In this document: positions 19,101 through 26,694 of the stretch, piece after piece | Layout of the letters: each line of letters starts with the position of its first letter | Position numbering within the stretch: the first letter of the stretch is position 1 | Assembly: GCA_002715965.1 (NCBI GenBank) | Contig: PBAL01000020.1 | Span: forward strand, 56,699 to 98,662 | Direction of reading: 5' to 3' | Source of the DNA: Verrucomicrobiales bacterium | Lineage (GTDB): Bacteria > Verrucomicrobiota > Verrucomicrobiia > Limisphaerales > JAYPXF01 | Length of the DNA stretch: 41,964 bases | Translations under genes and position numbers: made by a program | Notes under the pieces: model-generated | What the model saw: the letters and a program-made list of their open reading frames with translations, nothing else | What the model was told of the DNA's origin: nothing | Database searches by the model: none

Positions 19101-22100
19101 GACCAATCTTCCGGCCGAACGAATCCTTCGAAGCCATGGATGCTTTCGCCGGCCAAGGCAACCCGACGCAAGGGAGGGGGTTCGTTGGCCTCATCCATGC
19201 CCACCCAGCAACGTTTGCGATTGAAGGGAATAGACACAGGCTTGAACGACGTACGAACGAGGTCGTTGTTCGGACGTTCAAGGATTAGATGCGCATTGGT
19301 GCCGCTCAGGCCAAAGCTGCTGACACCGGCGCGGCGAATTCCTTCTGGCCATTCGCGGGATGCGGTTACCACTGCCGTGCAGCTCTTTTCCCAATCGATC
19401 CGCGACGACAACTCGTCCGCGTGGAGATGAGGGGGGATCGAGCCTTCCTGCATCGCGAGCACGGTCTTTATAAGGCTGGCGATTCCAGCGGCCGCTTCGA
19501 GATGGCCGATGTTGGTCTTTACCGAACCGATCATCAGTTTCGAGGATCGATTGCCAAAAACGGTGTCGATGCCTTCGATCTCGATGGGGTCACCGAGGGG
19601 TGTGCCCGTTCCGTGAGCTTCGAGGTAGTCGATCTCGTTTGGATTCAATCCGGCGGACTGGAGCGCCTGTTGGTACAGGGAGATTTGTGAGGTGACGTTT
19701 GGTGCAGTGAGACCGTTGCTGACGCCGTCGTGATTGACCGTCGACCCGCGAATTACTCCGTAGATTTGTCGCCCATCTGCGACCGCATCGGAAAGCCGCT
19801 GCAGTGCGACCATGCCGCAGCCTTCACCGCGCACATAGCCGTCGGCCTTTTCGGCGAAGGTGAAACAACGACCTTCCGGCGAAAGTGCGCGCAGTTTGCA
19901 GCACGCGATGCTGGCTTCGGGCGTCAGCATCAGATTGACGCCACCGGCCATGGCCAGGTCCGCGTCGCCTTGGCGAAGCGATTGACAGGCCAGATGCACC
20001 GAAACCAGTGAAGAGGAGCATGTGGTGTCGAGTTGCATGACCGGTCCCTGCAGACCGAAGACGTATGCGATTCGACCGGCTGCCACGCCGCGCAAGGAAC
20101 CGAGCGAGCTTTGCTGATCTATGCGTGAAGTGTCGCCGGAGCGGATGGTCAACTGGGCGTAATCATCAAGACTGAGCCCGACGAAGACCCCGGTGCGGGA
20201 GCCGTGCATTTTGAAGGGCTCGTATCCGGCATCAGCCAGCGCGAGATAGGTTCCTTCCAACAGCAATCGTTGTTGGGGATCGAGCAGGTTGGCTTCACGT
20301 GGCGAGATGTTAAAGAACGCGGGATCGAAATCAGCGACGCCATCAATGAACGCCCCGTCGCGGGTATATATCTTTCCGGGGGCGTCCGGATCGGGATCAA
20401 ACAGTTGGTCCGCATCCCAACGGTCGGCGGGGACTTGGGTGACCGCATCGCGTCCCGCTTCCAACAGCTGCCAGAAAGCCTCCGGGGAATCGACGCCTCC
20501 GGGAAAGCGACAGGATATGCCGACGATGGCGATGGGTTCGTCGGAACTAGCTGTCTTCATTAGCGCCATCGGAGTCTCGGAGCGTTCCTGTCCAATGCTT
20601 TCAAGATGTTTACCGAGCGCGGCAATGGTCGGGTATCGCCACGCCAAGGTGGGTTCCAAGGGCTCCGCCAATCCCAACGCTTCCGTTAGTTCAGCCGCGA
20701 TCTCCACCGCCATGACCGAGTCCACACCCAGTTCGGCCAATGGTCGATCCACCGGAAGTTGGGGTTCATCGACCTTCAGCTTGCGGGCGATGATGGTCGT
20801 CAGCCGTTGCTCCCACTTACTCGCGGCTGTTCGGTCGTTGCCTTCGGTTGCAGATTCCAAGGGAAAGCGGGCGATGAATTCAAAGTCGTCCGCGACGAAC
20901 AACTCACGGCACTTTGCGCGTCTCAGTTTTCCGCTCGTCGTTCTCGGCAGGTCACCTGTCTTCACTGCGGCCACTTCATTGGCCGTCAGAAAATACTGGG
21001 TCGAAATCGCGGAGCGAATTTTGGCCGCGATATCGCCCACGGCTTCAGTGTCAGATCGTTTGCGCCGCGCTTCGTAAATCACGATCAGCCGTTCCGAATT
21101 GCCATCGTCGACCGCGAAGGCCGCCACGGAATCCGTCGCCAGATCGGCCACGGTAATGGCGCAATGTTCCAAATCGGTGGGAACGTAGTTTTGCCCGCGA
21201 ATCACGATCAGATCCTTCAGTCGTCCGGAGATATAGAGTTCGCTGTCGCGCATGAAGCCAAGGTCACCGGTTCGCAGATAGTCCTTCGAATCGTCGGAAT
21301 TCAGTCTGGCCTGGAACGTTTCGCGACTCTCTTCCTCGCGATTCCAATAACCCGCAGCGATGCTGGTCCCTGACACCCAAACTTCACCAGCGCTTCCGTC
21401 CGTCACGGGATCCTTGGATTCCGGGTCTACTATCTTCACGTCGAGGTCATCCGCCACCGGACCGCATGACACGTTCGAATCTTCCGACTCTCGCAGACCA
21501 AAACCTTGCTGTCCGGCGCTGACCATGAGCGTGGATTCAGCCAGACCGTAGCAGGGGAGAAAGGCTGCTTCCTTGAATCCGCAATCATTGAACGTCTCGG
21601 CAAACTTCCGCAATCCATCGGGACGAACCCGTTCCGCGCCGACAAAGGCGACGGACCAACAGCTCAGGTCCAACTCGGCCCGACGCTCCGGGGGAATGCG
21701 TTTCAGTGCATGCTCATACGCGAAGTTCGGCCCGCCACTCGTCGTCGCCCGAAACTCACTGATCGCCTCCAACCAACGAAAGGGATGCCGGATGAACGAT
21801 AGCGGCTGCATCAACACCACGGGAAAGCCGACATAGATCGGTTGCAGAATCCCGCCGATCAGACCCATGTCATGAAACGGCGGCAACCAGATTACACCCC
21901 GGCTCTCCGCCGTATGACCAAAGCGCCGCCGGATCTGTTCCAAGTTATGCGACAAGTTCCCAAAACTCACCGCCACTCCCTTGGGATCGCCGGTAGAACC
22001 AGATGTGTATTGCAGAAATGCGATTTCGTCGGTGCGGGAGCTCGACTCGACCCGGTCCCCACCGACGGAACTCAATCTATCCACCACACAAATCGAAACA

Positions 22101-22522
22101 CGGTCAGTCCCTAGATTCTCAATGCCTTCGTGATGGCGTTCCGCCGTGAGCACGACACTCGGTGCCGCATCCTGAACAAGTTGATCCCAACGCAATCGAT
22201 CCGATTCCGCCCGCGGCACTGGAACCGGCAGTGCAATCATCTCCGCGTAAAGGCAGCCAAAAAACGACGCCACGAAATCCATCCCTGAATCCAATGCCAG
22301 AATTACCCGGCTCCCAGCCTGCGCCCGTTCCCCCAGTTCAGCCGCCACCGCCAATGCCTGCCAATGCAATTCCCGATACGTGACCGCTGGATACCGTTCT
22401 TCCCAACTGCCCGCCGACGCCCCGCCAGCCTCATAGCGCAAAGCCAACCGATCCGGCTGATTCTGCGCCCGCCAGGCCAGAATTCCCGCAATATCCAGAT
22501 CAGTTTTTGAGGGATCGTTCAC
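10112..22522 (-). CDS. FAAL-initiated, AT-less type I polyketide synthase (two reducing modules)
   Basis: 4136 residues, GTG start at 22522. Domain order: fatty acyl-AMP ligase (1-555; YTSGSTGDPKG, PCYGLAESTLMVS); ACP1 (S602); KS1 (~675-1084; C835 in DTTCSSS, EAHGTG, KTNIGH); DH1 (H1143 in HRVQGKALLP, later DAGLQ); structural KR half; ER1 (~1580-1835); KR1 (~1840-2080); ACP2 (S2139); KS2 (~2215-2622; C2372 in DTACSSS); DH2 (H2692); C-methyltransferase (~3030-3260; LEVGGGTGG); ER2 (~3450-3740); KR2 (~3745-3960); ACP3 (S4047); acidic tail. No AT lies in either module: only ~58 and ~70 residues separate KS from the DH histidine, and these hold post-AT-linker-like strings (PFNRKRCWV, NPYQRRRHWV). 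Both KRs have His where the catalytic Tyr is expected (H1991 in GQANHAAAN; GQGSHVAAN). Predicted role: activate a carboxylic acid, extend it twice with full reduction, methylate once. The AAA ATPase gene ends 18 nt upstream. Confidence 0.97.
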   Translation of the reverse strand: MNDPSKTDLDIAGILAWRAQNQPDRLALRYEAGGASAGSWEERYPAVTYRELHWQALAVAAELGERAQAGSRVILALDSGMDFVASFFGCLYAEMIALPVPVPRAESDRLRWDQLVQDAAPSVVLTAERHHEGIENLGTDRVSICVVDRLSSVGGDRVESSSRTDEIAFLQYTSGSTGDPKGVAVSFGNLSHNLEQIRRRFGHTAESRGVIWLPPFHDMGLIGGILQPIYVGFPVVLMQPLSFIRHPFRWLEAISEFRATTSGGPNFAYEHALKRIPPERRAELDLSCWSVAFVGAERVRPDGLRKFAETFNDCGFKEAAFLPCYGLAESTLMVSAGQQGFGLRESEDSNVSCGPVADDLDVKIVDPESKDPVTDGSAGEVWVSGTSIAAGYWNREEESRETFQARLNSDDSKDYLRTGDLGFMRDSELYISGRLKDLIVIRGQNYVPTDLEHCAITVADLATDSVAAFAVDDGNSERLIVIYEARRKRSDTEAVGDIAAKIRSAISTQYFLTANEVAAVKTGDLPRTTSGKLRRAKCRELFVADDFEFIARFPLESATEGNDRTAASKWEQRLTTIIARKLKVDEPQLPVDRPLAELGVDSVMAVEIAAELTEALGLAEPLEPTLAWRYPTIAALGKHLESIGQERSETPMALMKTASSDEPIAIVGISCRFPGGVDSPEAFWQLLEAGRDAVTQVPADRWDADQLFDPDPDAPGKIYTRDGAFIDGVADFDPAFFNISPREANLLDPQQRLLLEGTYLALADAGYEPFKMHGSRTGVFVGLSLDDYAQLTIRSGDTSRIDQQSSLGSLRGVAAGRIAYVFGLQGPVMQLDTTCSSSLVSVHLACQSLRQGDADLAMAGGVNLMLTPEASIACCKLRALSPEGRCFTFAEKADGYVRGEGCGMVALQRLSDAVADGRQIYGVIRGSTVNHDGVSNGLTAPNVTSQISLYQQALQSAGLNPNEIDYLEAHGTGTPLGDPIEIEGIDTVFGNRSSKLMIGSVKTNIGHLEAAAGIASLIKTVLAMQEGSIPPHLHADELSSRIDWEKSCTAVVTASREWPEGIRRAGVSSFGLSGTNAHLILERPNNDLVRTSFKPVSIPFNRKRCWVGMDEANEPPPLRRVALAGESIHGFEGFVRPEDWSGHRVQGKALLPATGQLWLINHALREIDADRDWRIRNTELQDALWLENQAVAVQLHFTGQANEEFDFKFYGKLAGEWRELSRGQCTAQPQSITQMSPPSNGETIDAGDFYARCEKRGLRYSGEFQQVSQIELAGDTARGSLNDIQQTAALWDAGLQVAGALLKSDSLVVPAHVAEFRVHRDSSQATYALAKRDGEYINVQWQDHEDNVVAELRGLSLLPLGKQFDDTRSPYFEIVWNEEPLDFKATEQLEQPGHSTGITERQEHGSTQLILPKVSEDESIPGACERITTELLDHVQSFLKSKRDHRLYVAGLVHSTGDKLVHAAVWGLLQTLAIEHPALHATLVASDDWGNISREILADAETLRVKIFNDQRLVASWKESPPENRLVIESPGSLDELKWKPHPRSQPKPDEVLIAVEAAGLNFRDVLVAMGLYPDPAELGCECAGVVIKVGSAVKDLKPGDRVMAIGAGCFADTVTVTRSLAVKITDALESTQATAIPVAYCTAYHSLVTLGKLQAGESVLIHAATGGVGQAAIRIAQSIGARVFATASPHKWPRLKELGVTDIHHSRTSEFADAILQATENRGVDVVLNTLPGEGRARSLDATAQGGRLIEIGKGCNPDEMRSARPDIGLHVFDLSTVCREEPETVQQMLADAATWESTSEIETFAWNDTIEAFRRMQSGQHLGKLVVQRNAKATDLTASPVLITGGLGGLGLVTANWLIDHGTRHLLLLSRNGIQTDEQKQAVERLRGRGATIEIIETDVTDQAKLADSLKPYLEADSPTALRGVIHAAGSLSDGLIEKQSPESIQQAFGPKVTGAWNLHELTRGLPLEYFVLYSSAAGVFGAPGQANHAAANSFLDGLARERTVQGLPGLSIAWGPWSGIGSAVQYGKDGFLREIPGIRMIDPENAAQHLDATWACSKPVITVLPVDWSSFDADRWNAGFRRSSPATVSTQDRQSSKVTDANELERLLTKRIGKVLGIASGELDREKGFFDLGIDSLTALELKTQLERDLGFELPTTLIFDYPTPAALLGHLSDKLFSGNAPVRSAKPASIEQTANEPIAIVGMSCRFPGDVNNPIEFWEFLTEGRDGIGLAPADRWDVDAFHSDTSGEPGKIITKVGGFLDNLDQFDASFFSITPKEAATMDPQQRLLLEGSWEAMTHAGVTPEDWSGEPIGVFVGISGQDYSRRLMDRPREEIDAYLATGNSHSVAAGRLSYTFGFTGPSFAVDTACSSSLVAVHQACQSLRSGECKAAIAAGVNCILTPDLSITFSQAQMLSPTGKCHTFAAAADGFVRSEGCGTIILKRLSGAEADGDNVLAIIRGSAINQDGRSGGLTVPNGPSQQSVIRNAIAQAGIEAKDVHYVEAHGTGTELGDPVELNALAEVFSKSHSAERPLRIGSLKTNLGHMEAAAGIGGLLKVVLALQHKTLPKHLHFDTPSPHVPWDQMPLRVTAEQEPWNADAKYAGVSSFGFSGTNAHIILERSESATIKPAPANPYQRRRHWVDTVPERRATIAVATPHPLLAGELELARSSDRYFELSDSLFQNPLWQEHRVFDQPVFPAVGFLELFCAAYRQCEPAGTLTLKDVSFAQVLSLRERGGPMQLIVASDPQRIELAQKGENNEWQTLSQASYDTSPSESTKSAEPASKECNPAAVYERLADQDVTYGDHWRIIESLATGENQVTAKLRRATQTSTGFHFDPVVLDACVQSIAALFIDDEKPRTYLPEGVGEVTFYSPNLPGDTWTSHVQITTGEDWLSADIVLLDESGKQVVAMRDFRLRPVDDSWREALIAKEEVNIEDWFYTLEWRSEPLTKEISLEQSSLAKQFSEQLAKPENQEHLKLLPDLDRHAASLAAKVISEINRDKVLPTHAAMLAHLDATAAETTDELRGKLESTFAQELVILERVTDQMPQILAGEADAMDALFPGGDTSDLTWLYEQSPGARLLNTQALRTIEQLSADRPLRILEVGGGTGGTTTALASSFANLTEYVFTDISPLLVHRAKERFGKHPNLRFETLDIEQGLAGQGFGENKFDVIVAANVLHATKSLPQTLDHLRDLTTPGGYLLLIEGTRPMVWLDMVFGVTKGWWAFDDELRSGHPLLDEPAWHKALKEHDFEVLSVTDDSLPHAVFIARKDVAADLPEEVVFDATSLEGTFESQIQTGLTNLLQTTQAIIQKGPPWPQLTIVTKGAIGANCHHPEQAAVWGLGHTIELEYPELRCRRVDLDPFLSPEAQVEILESERHNRSTGAISYRDGQRLVARLEHPESVPRLEKPTEQPFRIRRQGENELELVESDRRPPADNEVEIRVDAAGFNFIDGLDIAGLLPFEREWLGVECAGEIVSVGSQVDEFQTGDRVIALAPGTFQKFVTVSAKLVTVWERDGATDATTLPANYLTAEHALRDVAKLQDGERLLIHAAAGGTGIAAVQVAKKLGAEVFATASRGKWQFLRDIGVEHIMDSRQLDFADEIQKLTEGKGVDVVLNSLSGDYISHGLQSLAPKGRFIELGKRGIWTAEQVAELRGDVEYHVVDLLARSEAIASGAPDLPDSLFKDFSPNTPLPKTVFPIEETPRAARYFQRSKHIGKVVLNLADSSVPIREDASYLITGGLGGLGIETCKWLLQNGARHVFLLGRSVTTDFELPEHSNACVHPIRCDVSDRQQVEHALEQVQATAPLRGIVHAAGVLSDATIAELTWNKMEPVLLPKVHGAKHLHDLTQNLTLDFFALYSSGASLLGSPGQGSHVAANAYLDALAHHRRALGLPAQTLNWGPWSKVGSAADAQTQKTLAAQGIGHIDPKDGIAALSSAIQRPDWSQIGILPIDWASMKRRGLLEDPFFENLHSPNSATASKQPSAEQIDAGDWFKALNALPSGQRLPTLVGKIQDELGRVIGLPATERPDPNAGFFDMGIDSLMSVDLKNRLARHLDLEISPTLLFQNPNINALAAKLMEMRFKHAAKPQKLADQSLTEESNPESSKPVAKESAESAIEAELKALNDLLEE

Positions 22523-22540
22523 GAAGCTGTTCGGATCGCG

Positions 22541-23724
22541 TTATGTTTCGAGATTCATGATGCGTTTCATGAACCCGTCAAACAGAGGGACGGTGAAGGC
22601 GATGTCGCCATGCGCGGGGCTGTAGGCCATGCCTTTGCGAATCAGATAGCTTCGGGTTGGCGCGACGCTGCTGACCGAACGTTGCAACACCTGGGCCACT
22701 TCGCCCGACCGATGCGGTCCCGGTCCAAGTTCGGCCATTCCTCGCATGTATCGCTTTTCGGAAGGCGTCAGGCGGTCAAATCGCACGCGAAAGAAGCTGG
22801 CGTCCAATTGAGCAATGGCCGACTCGGTTGCTGACAATGCGTCGTCATGGGTGATGGGCGACGACTCCGCGATCCGCCAGCAATGCTTGCCCCACTCCTG
22901 GAGAAAGTAGGGATAACACTGCGTCGCCTTGATGATTTCATCAACGGCTTCCGCTTGATACGCAACTTCATCCTGCTTCTTGGCCGGGGCCTCGATCGCA
23001 ATCCGGGCGAATTCCGGTTCCAAACGATCGATCGGCTGAAACTCAAACAACCGTTCCGCGTAAGACTTGGCCTTCCCCATCTGCCCCAACAATTGCGGCA
23101 GGCCGGCGGCAAACAAGGCCACTGGAAGCTGCGATTGATTCGCCCGATGGAAGGCCGTGATGAGCGCGGCCAGTTGGTCCTCGGCGATGTATTGCATCTC
23201 GTCAATGAACAGAGAAACAACCGTTTCTTGCGCCTGCGCGGTTCGTCCCAACAGATCGATCAACTCTCCCAGATCGTTTTCCAGATCGCCGCTGTCCGCC
23301 GTGCCGGTGGTCGCGCCACATCCGTCAAAAACTCGATGTCGTCGTATTTGACCTTGAATGCCTTGGCAAACGCAGCCAGCGCACCGAACGCTTTCTGAAC
23401 CCAGACCTTGGCCGTCTCCTGGCGGCTGAGTCGGATGAGATGACTGCGCAGCGCGGGAAGCAACACGGCCGGCAGCGAACGCTCCTCGGGTGCTTCGATG
23501 GGGATGCAAATGATGCCGGCGGCATCCGCTTTCTGCCGAATCCGTTGGAGAAGGACGGTCTTGCCGACTCCGCGAAGCCCGTACAGCACCAAACTCTGTG
23601 CCGCCAAACCGGATCGGAGCCGGTCGACAGCGATGGACGCGGATTCGATCAGATCATCGCGTCCAGCCAGCTCCGGCGGAGGTGTTCCTGCACCAGGCGC
23701 GTACGGATTCGTGCGTGGATCCAT
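22541..23724 (-). pseudogene. AAA ATPase with C-terminal winged helix, one frameshift
   Basis: The N-terminal part (23724 to ~23330) starts MDPRTNPYAPGAGTPPPELA and carries Walker A GLRGVGKT. The C-terminal part, in another frame from ~23330 to 22541, has TADSGDLENDLGELIDLLG, Walker B VVSLFIDEMQYI and a winged-helix end (LTPSEKRYMRGMAELG, VLQRSVSSVAPTRSYLIRKG). Adding one base at the A5/T5 run at 23327-23331 would join them into ~395 residues, the usual size of this ATP-binding family. It is either a recent loss-of-function mutation, a programmed slip or a sequencing error. The gene ends 18 nt before the PKS start, in the same direction, so they likely share a transcript. Its function is unknown; the combination of a P-loop and DNA-binding-like wing suggests regulation or nucleic-acid work. 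Confidence 0.8.
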
Positions 23725-23800
23725 TTCAAGTAACCTTATTTAAGTTTATTAAGAATAGATAACTTAATCTAAGATTGATTGATTTGACGGCGAAAGCAAA
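23725..23800. promoter_or_regulatory. AT-rich divergent intergenic region with inverted repeats
   Basis: This stretch is far richer in A+T than its surroundings. It contains a perfect 7-bp inverted repeat TTAAGTT (23740-23746) / AACTTAA (23761-23767) with 14 nt between, plus several CTTA/TAAG half-sites. It lies just upstream of the AAA-PKS operon (-) and about 140-190 bp upstream of the sigma-fragment/kinase operon (+). It is the best candidate for a shared promoter/operator region; no single -35/-10 pair stands out. Confidence 0.45.
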
Positions 23801-23936
23801 CACCTATTGAGATCGGTTCTCAAGAAGGATGATGAGGTTTTCAACGAGCCTGAAGATGATTCCAAGATCAGATGCGGATCAGTTTGGGGAAGATCAGCGG
23901 ACGATGGCTGCGAGTTTCACATCTGAAAGGAAGACG

Positions 23937-24047
23937 ATGAGTTCAGAAGCAAACAGTGTTTTGGAAGGGATGGACCGATCCGTGCTCCGCATACTGCCAG
24001 CGGACGAACTCGATCTGGGACAAACAATCCAGCCGGAGTATTTATGA
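23937..24047 (+). CDS. Small ORF (36 aa) coupled to the sigma-factor fragment
   Basis: The ATG at 23937 follows AAAGGAAG at a good spacing, one of the clearer ribosome sites in the window. The stop overlaps the next start as ATGA. The peptide begins MSSEANSVLEGMDRSVLRIL and is acidic, with no recognised domain. It could be a leader peptide that sets translation of the sigma-like gene, or the leftover 5' end of a longer gene. I do not recognise it. Confidence 0.35.
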   Translation: MSSEANSVLEGMDRSVLRILPADELDLGQTIQPEYL

Positions 24048-24443
24048 GTGGCAAAAGTTGTGAGCCGGTCGCAGCCCATGAGCGGAATTGTGCGATCACA
24101 GCACTGCTGCAGTCCACCGATGGGGAAGAAGAACTTCTGGCCCTAGTCTGTGGCGATCTGCTAAATTCCGCGCCTCCAACCGCGGATGAAACAGAGATGC
24201 GCAAGATACTCGAACTGCACGAGGCGTTGAGCCACTTCGAGCAACACGCCCCGGGCAAGGCGGAATTGGTCCGGCTCAGATACTTCGTTGGGCTGACGGG
24301 GGCGGAAGTCGCGCGAATTCTTGATACATCCCTTTCCACCGTCAACCACGACTGGGCTCACGCCAAAGCCTGGTTGTATCGCGAACTCAGCCGGACCGAT
24401 GCCGAGGGCATCGCTTTGGACCAAAGCCCGAAAGCACAATCGT

Positions 24444-24451
<8 letters not shown>
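24044..24451 (+). CDS. ECF-like sigma factor fragment with region 4 only
   Basis: 135 residues. The C-terminal half is a clear sigma region 4 helix-turn-helix of the ECF type that partners Ser/Thr kinases: AELVRLRYFVGLTGAEVARI, then DTSLSTVNHDWAHAKAWLYR. The N-terminal ITALLQSTDGEEELLALV resembles the opening of region 2, but the ~80 residues that bind core polymerase and the -10 element are missing, and an acidic linker follows instead. The frame is intact and coupled on both sides (ATGA with the small ORF, 8-nt overlap with the kinase), so it is probably expressed. It may bind DNA without being a working sigma factor, or antagonise one. A degraded gene is the alternative. Confidence 0.75.
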
Positions 24452-26069
<1,618 letters not shown>

Positions 26070-26164
26070 CCGCCGGCACCGACCGTCGCCTTGTCAGCTG
26101 TTGTCGCGTGGTGCGGGGGGGGCACAAGATGCGATGAATCAAATAAAATTCAGGCACACGAGAT

Positions 26165-26639
26165 ATGAAAAAACGACCATTTACCGCACAGTTACTCGTT
26201 CTCCTCTTAATTCGGTTCGTAGTTGCGAATTCCTCATCACTTCATGCGGCTACGGGGGATGCTGTCTTGGCTGGCGCGGTGATTACGCACCCTGCCAACG
26301 CTTCGGCAACAGAGGTTTTCGCTGCGCGGGATGATCGTGAGAGAACGCGAGATCTGGATGTATTACACCGGCGACGACACCCTGCACGGTGATGTCGACA
26401 CCTCGGCGCTCGGGTTGGCGCGGGTGGAGATCCTGGACGCGGCCGGCCGGCCGATGGAAGGATTCGCCCTGACCGACTGCGATCGCATCCACACGGCCAA
26501 CACGGTGAATCGCATGGTCACGTGGCGACATGGCCAATCCAGTGTTGCACGTTTGCAAGGGCAACCCGTGCGTCTGCGCTTCGAACTAAGATTCGGAGCA
26601 AGGCTGTTTTCGTTTCGATTCACGCCGAAGGCAAATTGA
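26165..26639 (+). pseudogene. Remnant of a secreted beta-propeller hydrolase (signal peptide plus C-terminus)
   Basis: A signal-peptide-like start at 26165 (MKKRPFTAQLLVLLLIRFVV) lies in one frame; from ~26313 another frame gives EIWMYYTGDDTLHGDV, GRPMEGFALTDCDRI and GQPVRLRFELRF, ending at 26639. The second part matches the C-terminus of the intact protein at 34122-35657 (GTPAKGFALSDCAGLFG, GKPVRLRFELKDADLYSFQF). About 350 residues of the middle are absent, so this is an internally deleted, frameshifted paralogue. An alternative is a short new gene using only the second frame from ATG 26331. Confidence 0.65.
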
Positions 26640-26694
26640 ATCAACCGCGGCATTCGGGTGTTGAGTTTGGAAGATCCGTCAGAGAACGTGCGGC

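Noticed and set aside
14920..19280. A hidden acyltransferase domain in the PKS
   Set aside because: No GHSxG active-site motif or AT-sized segment occurs in either module; the space between KS and DH is too short.
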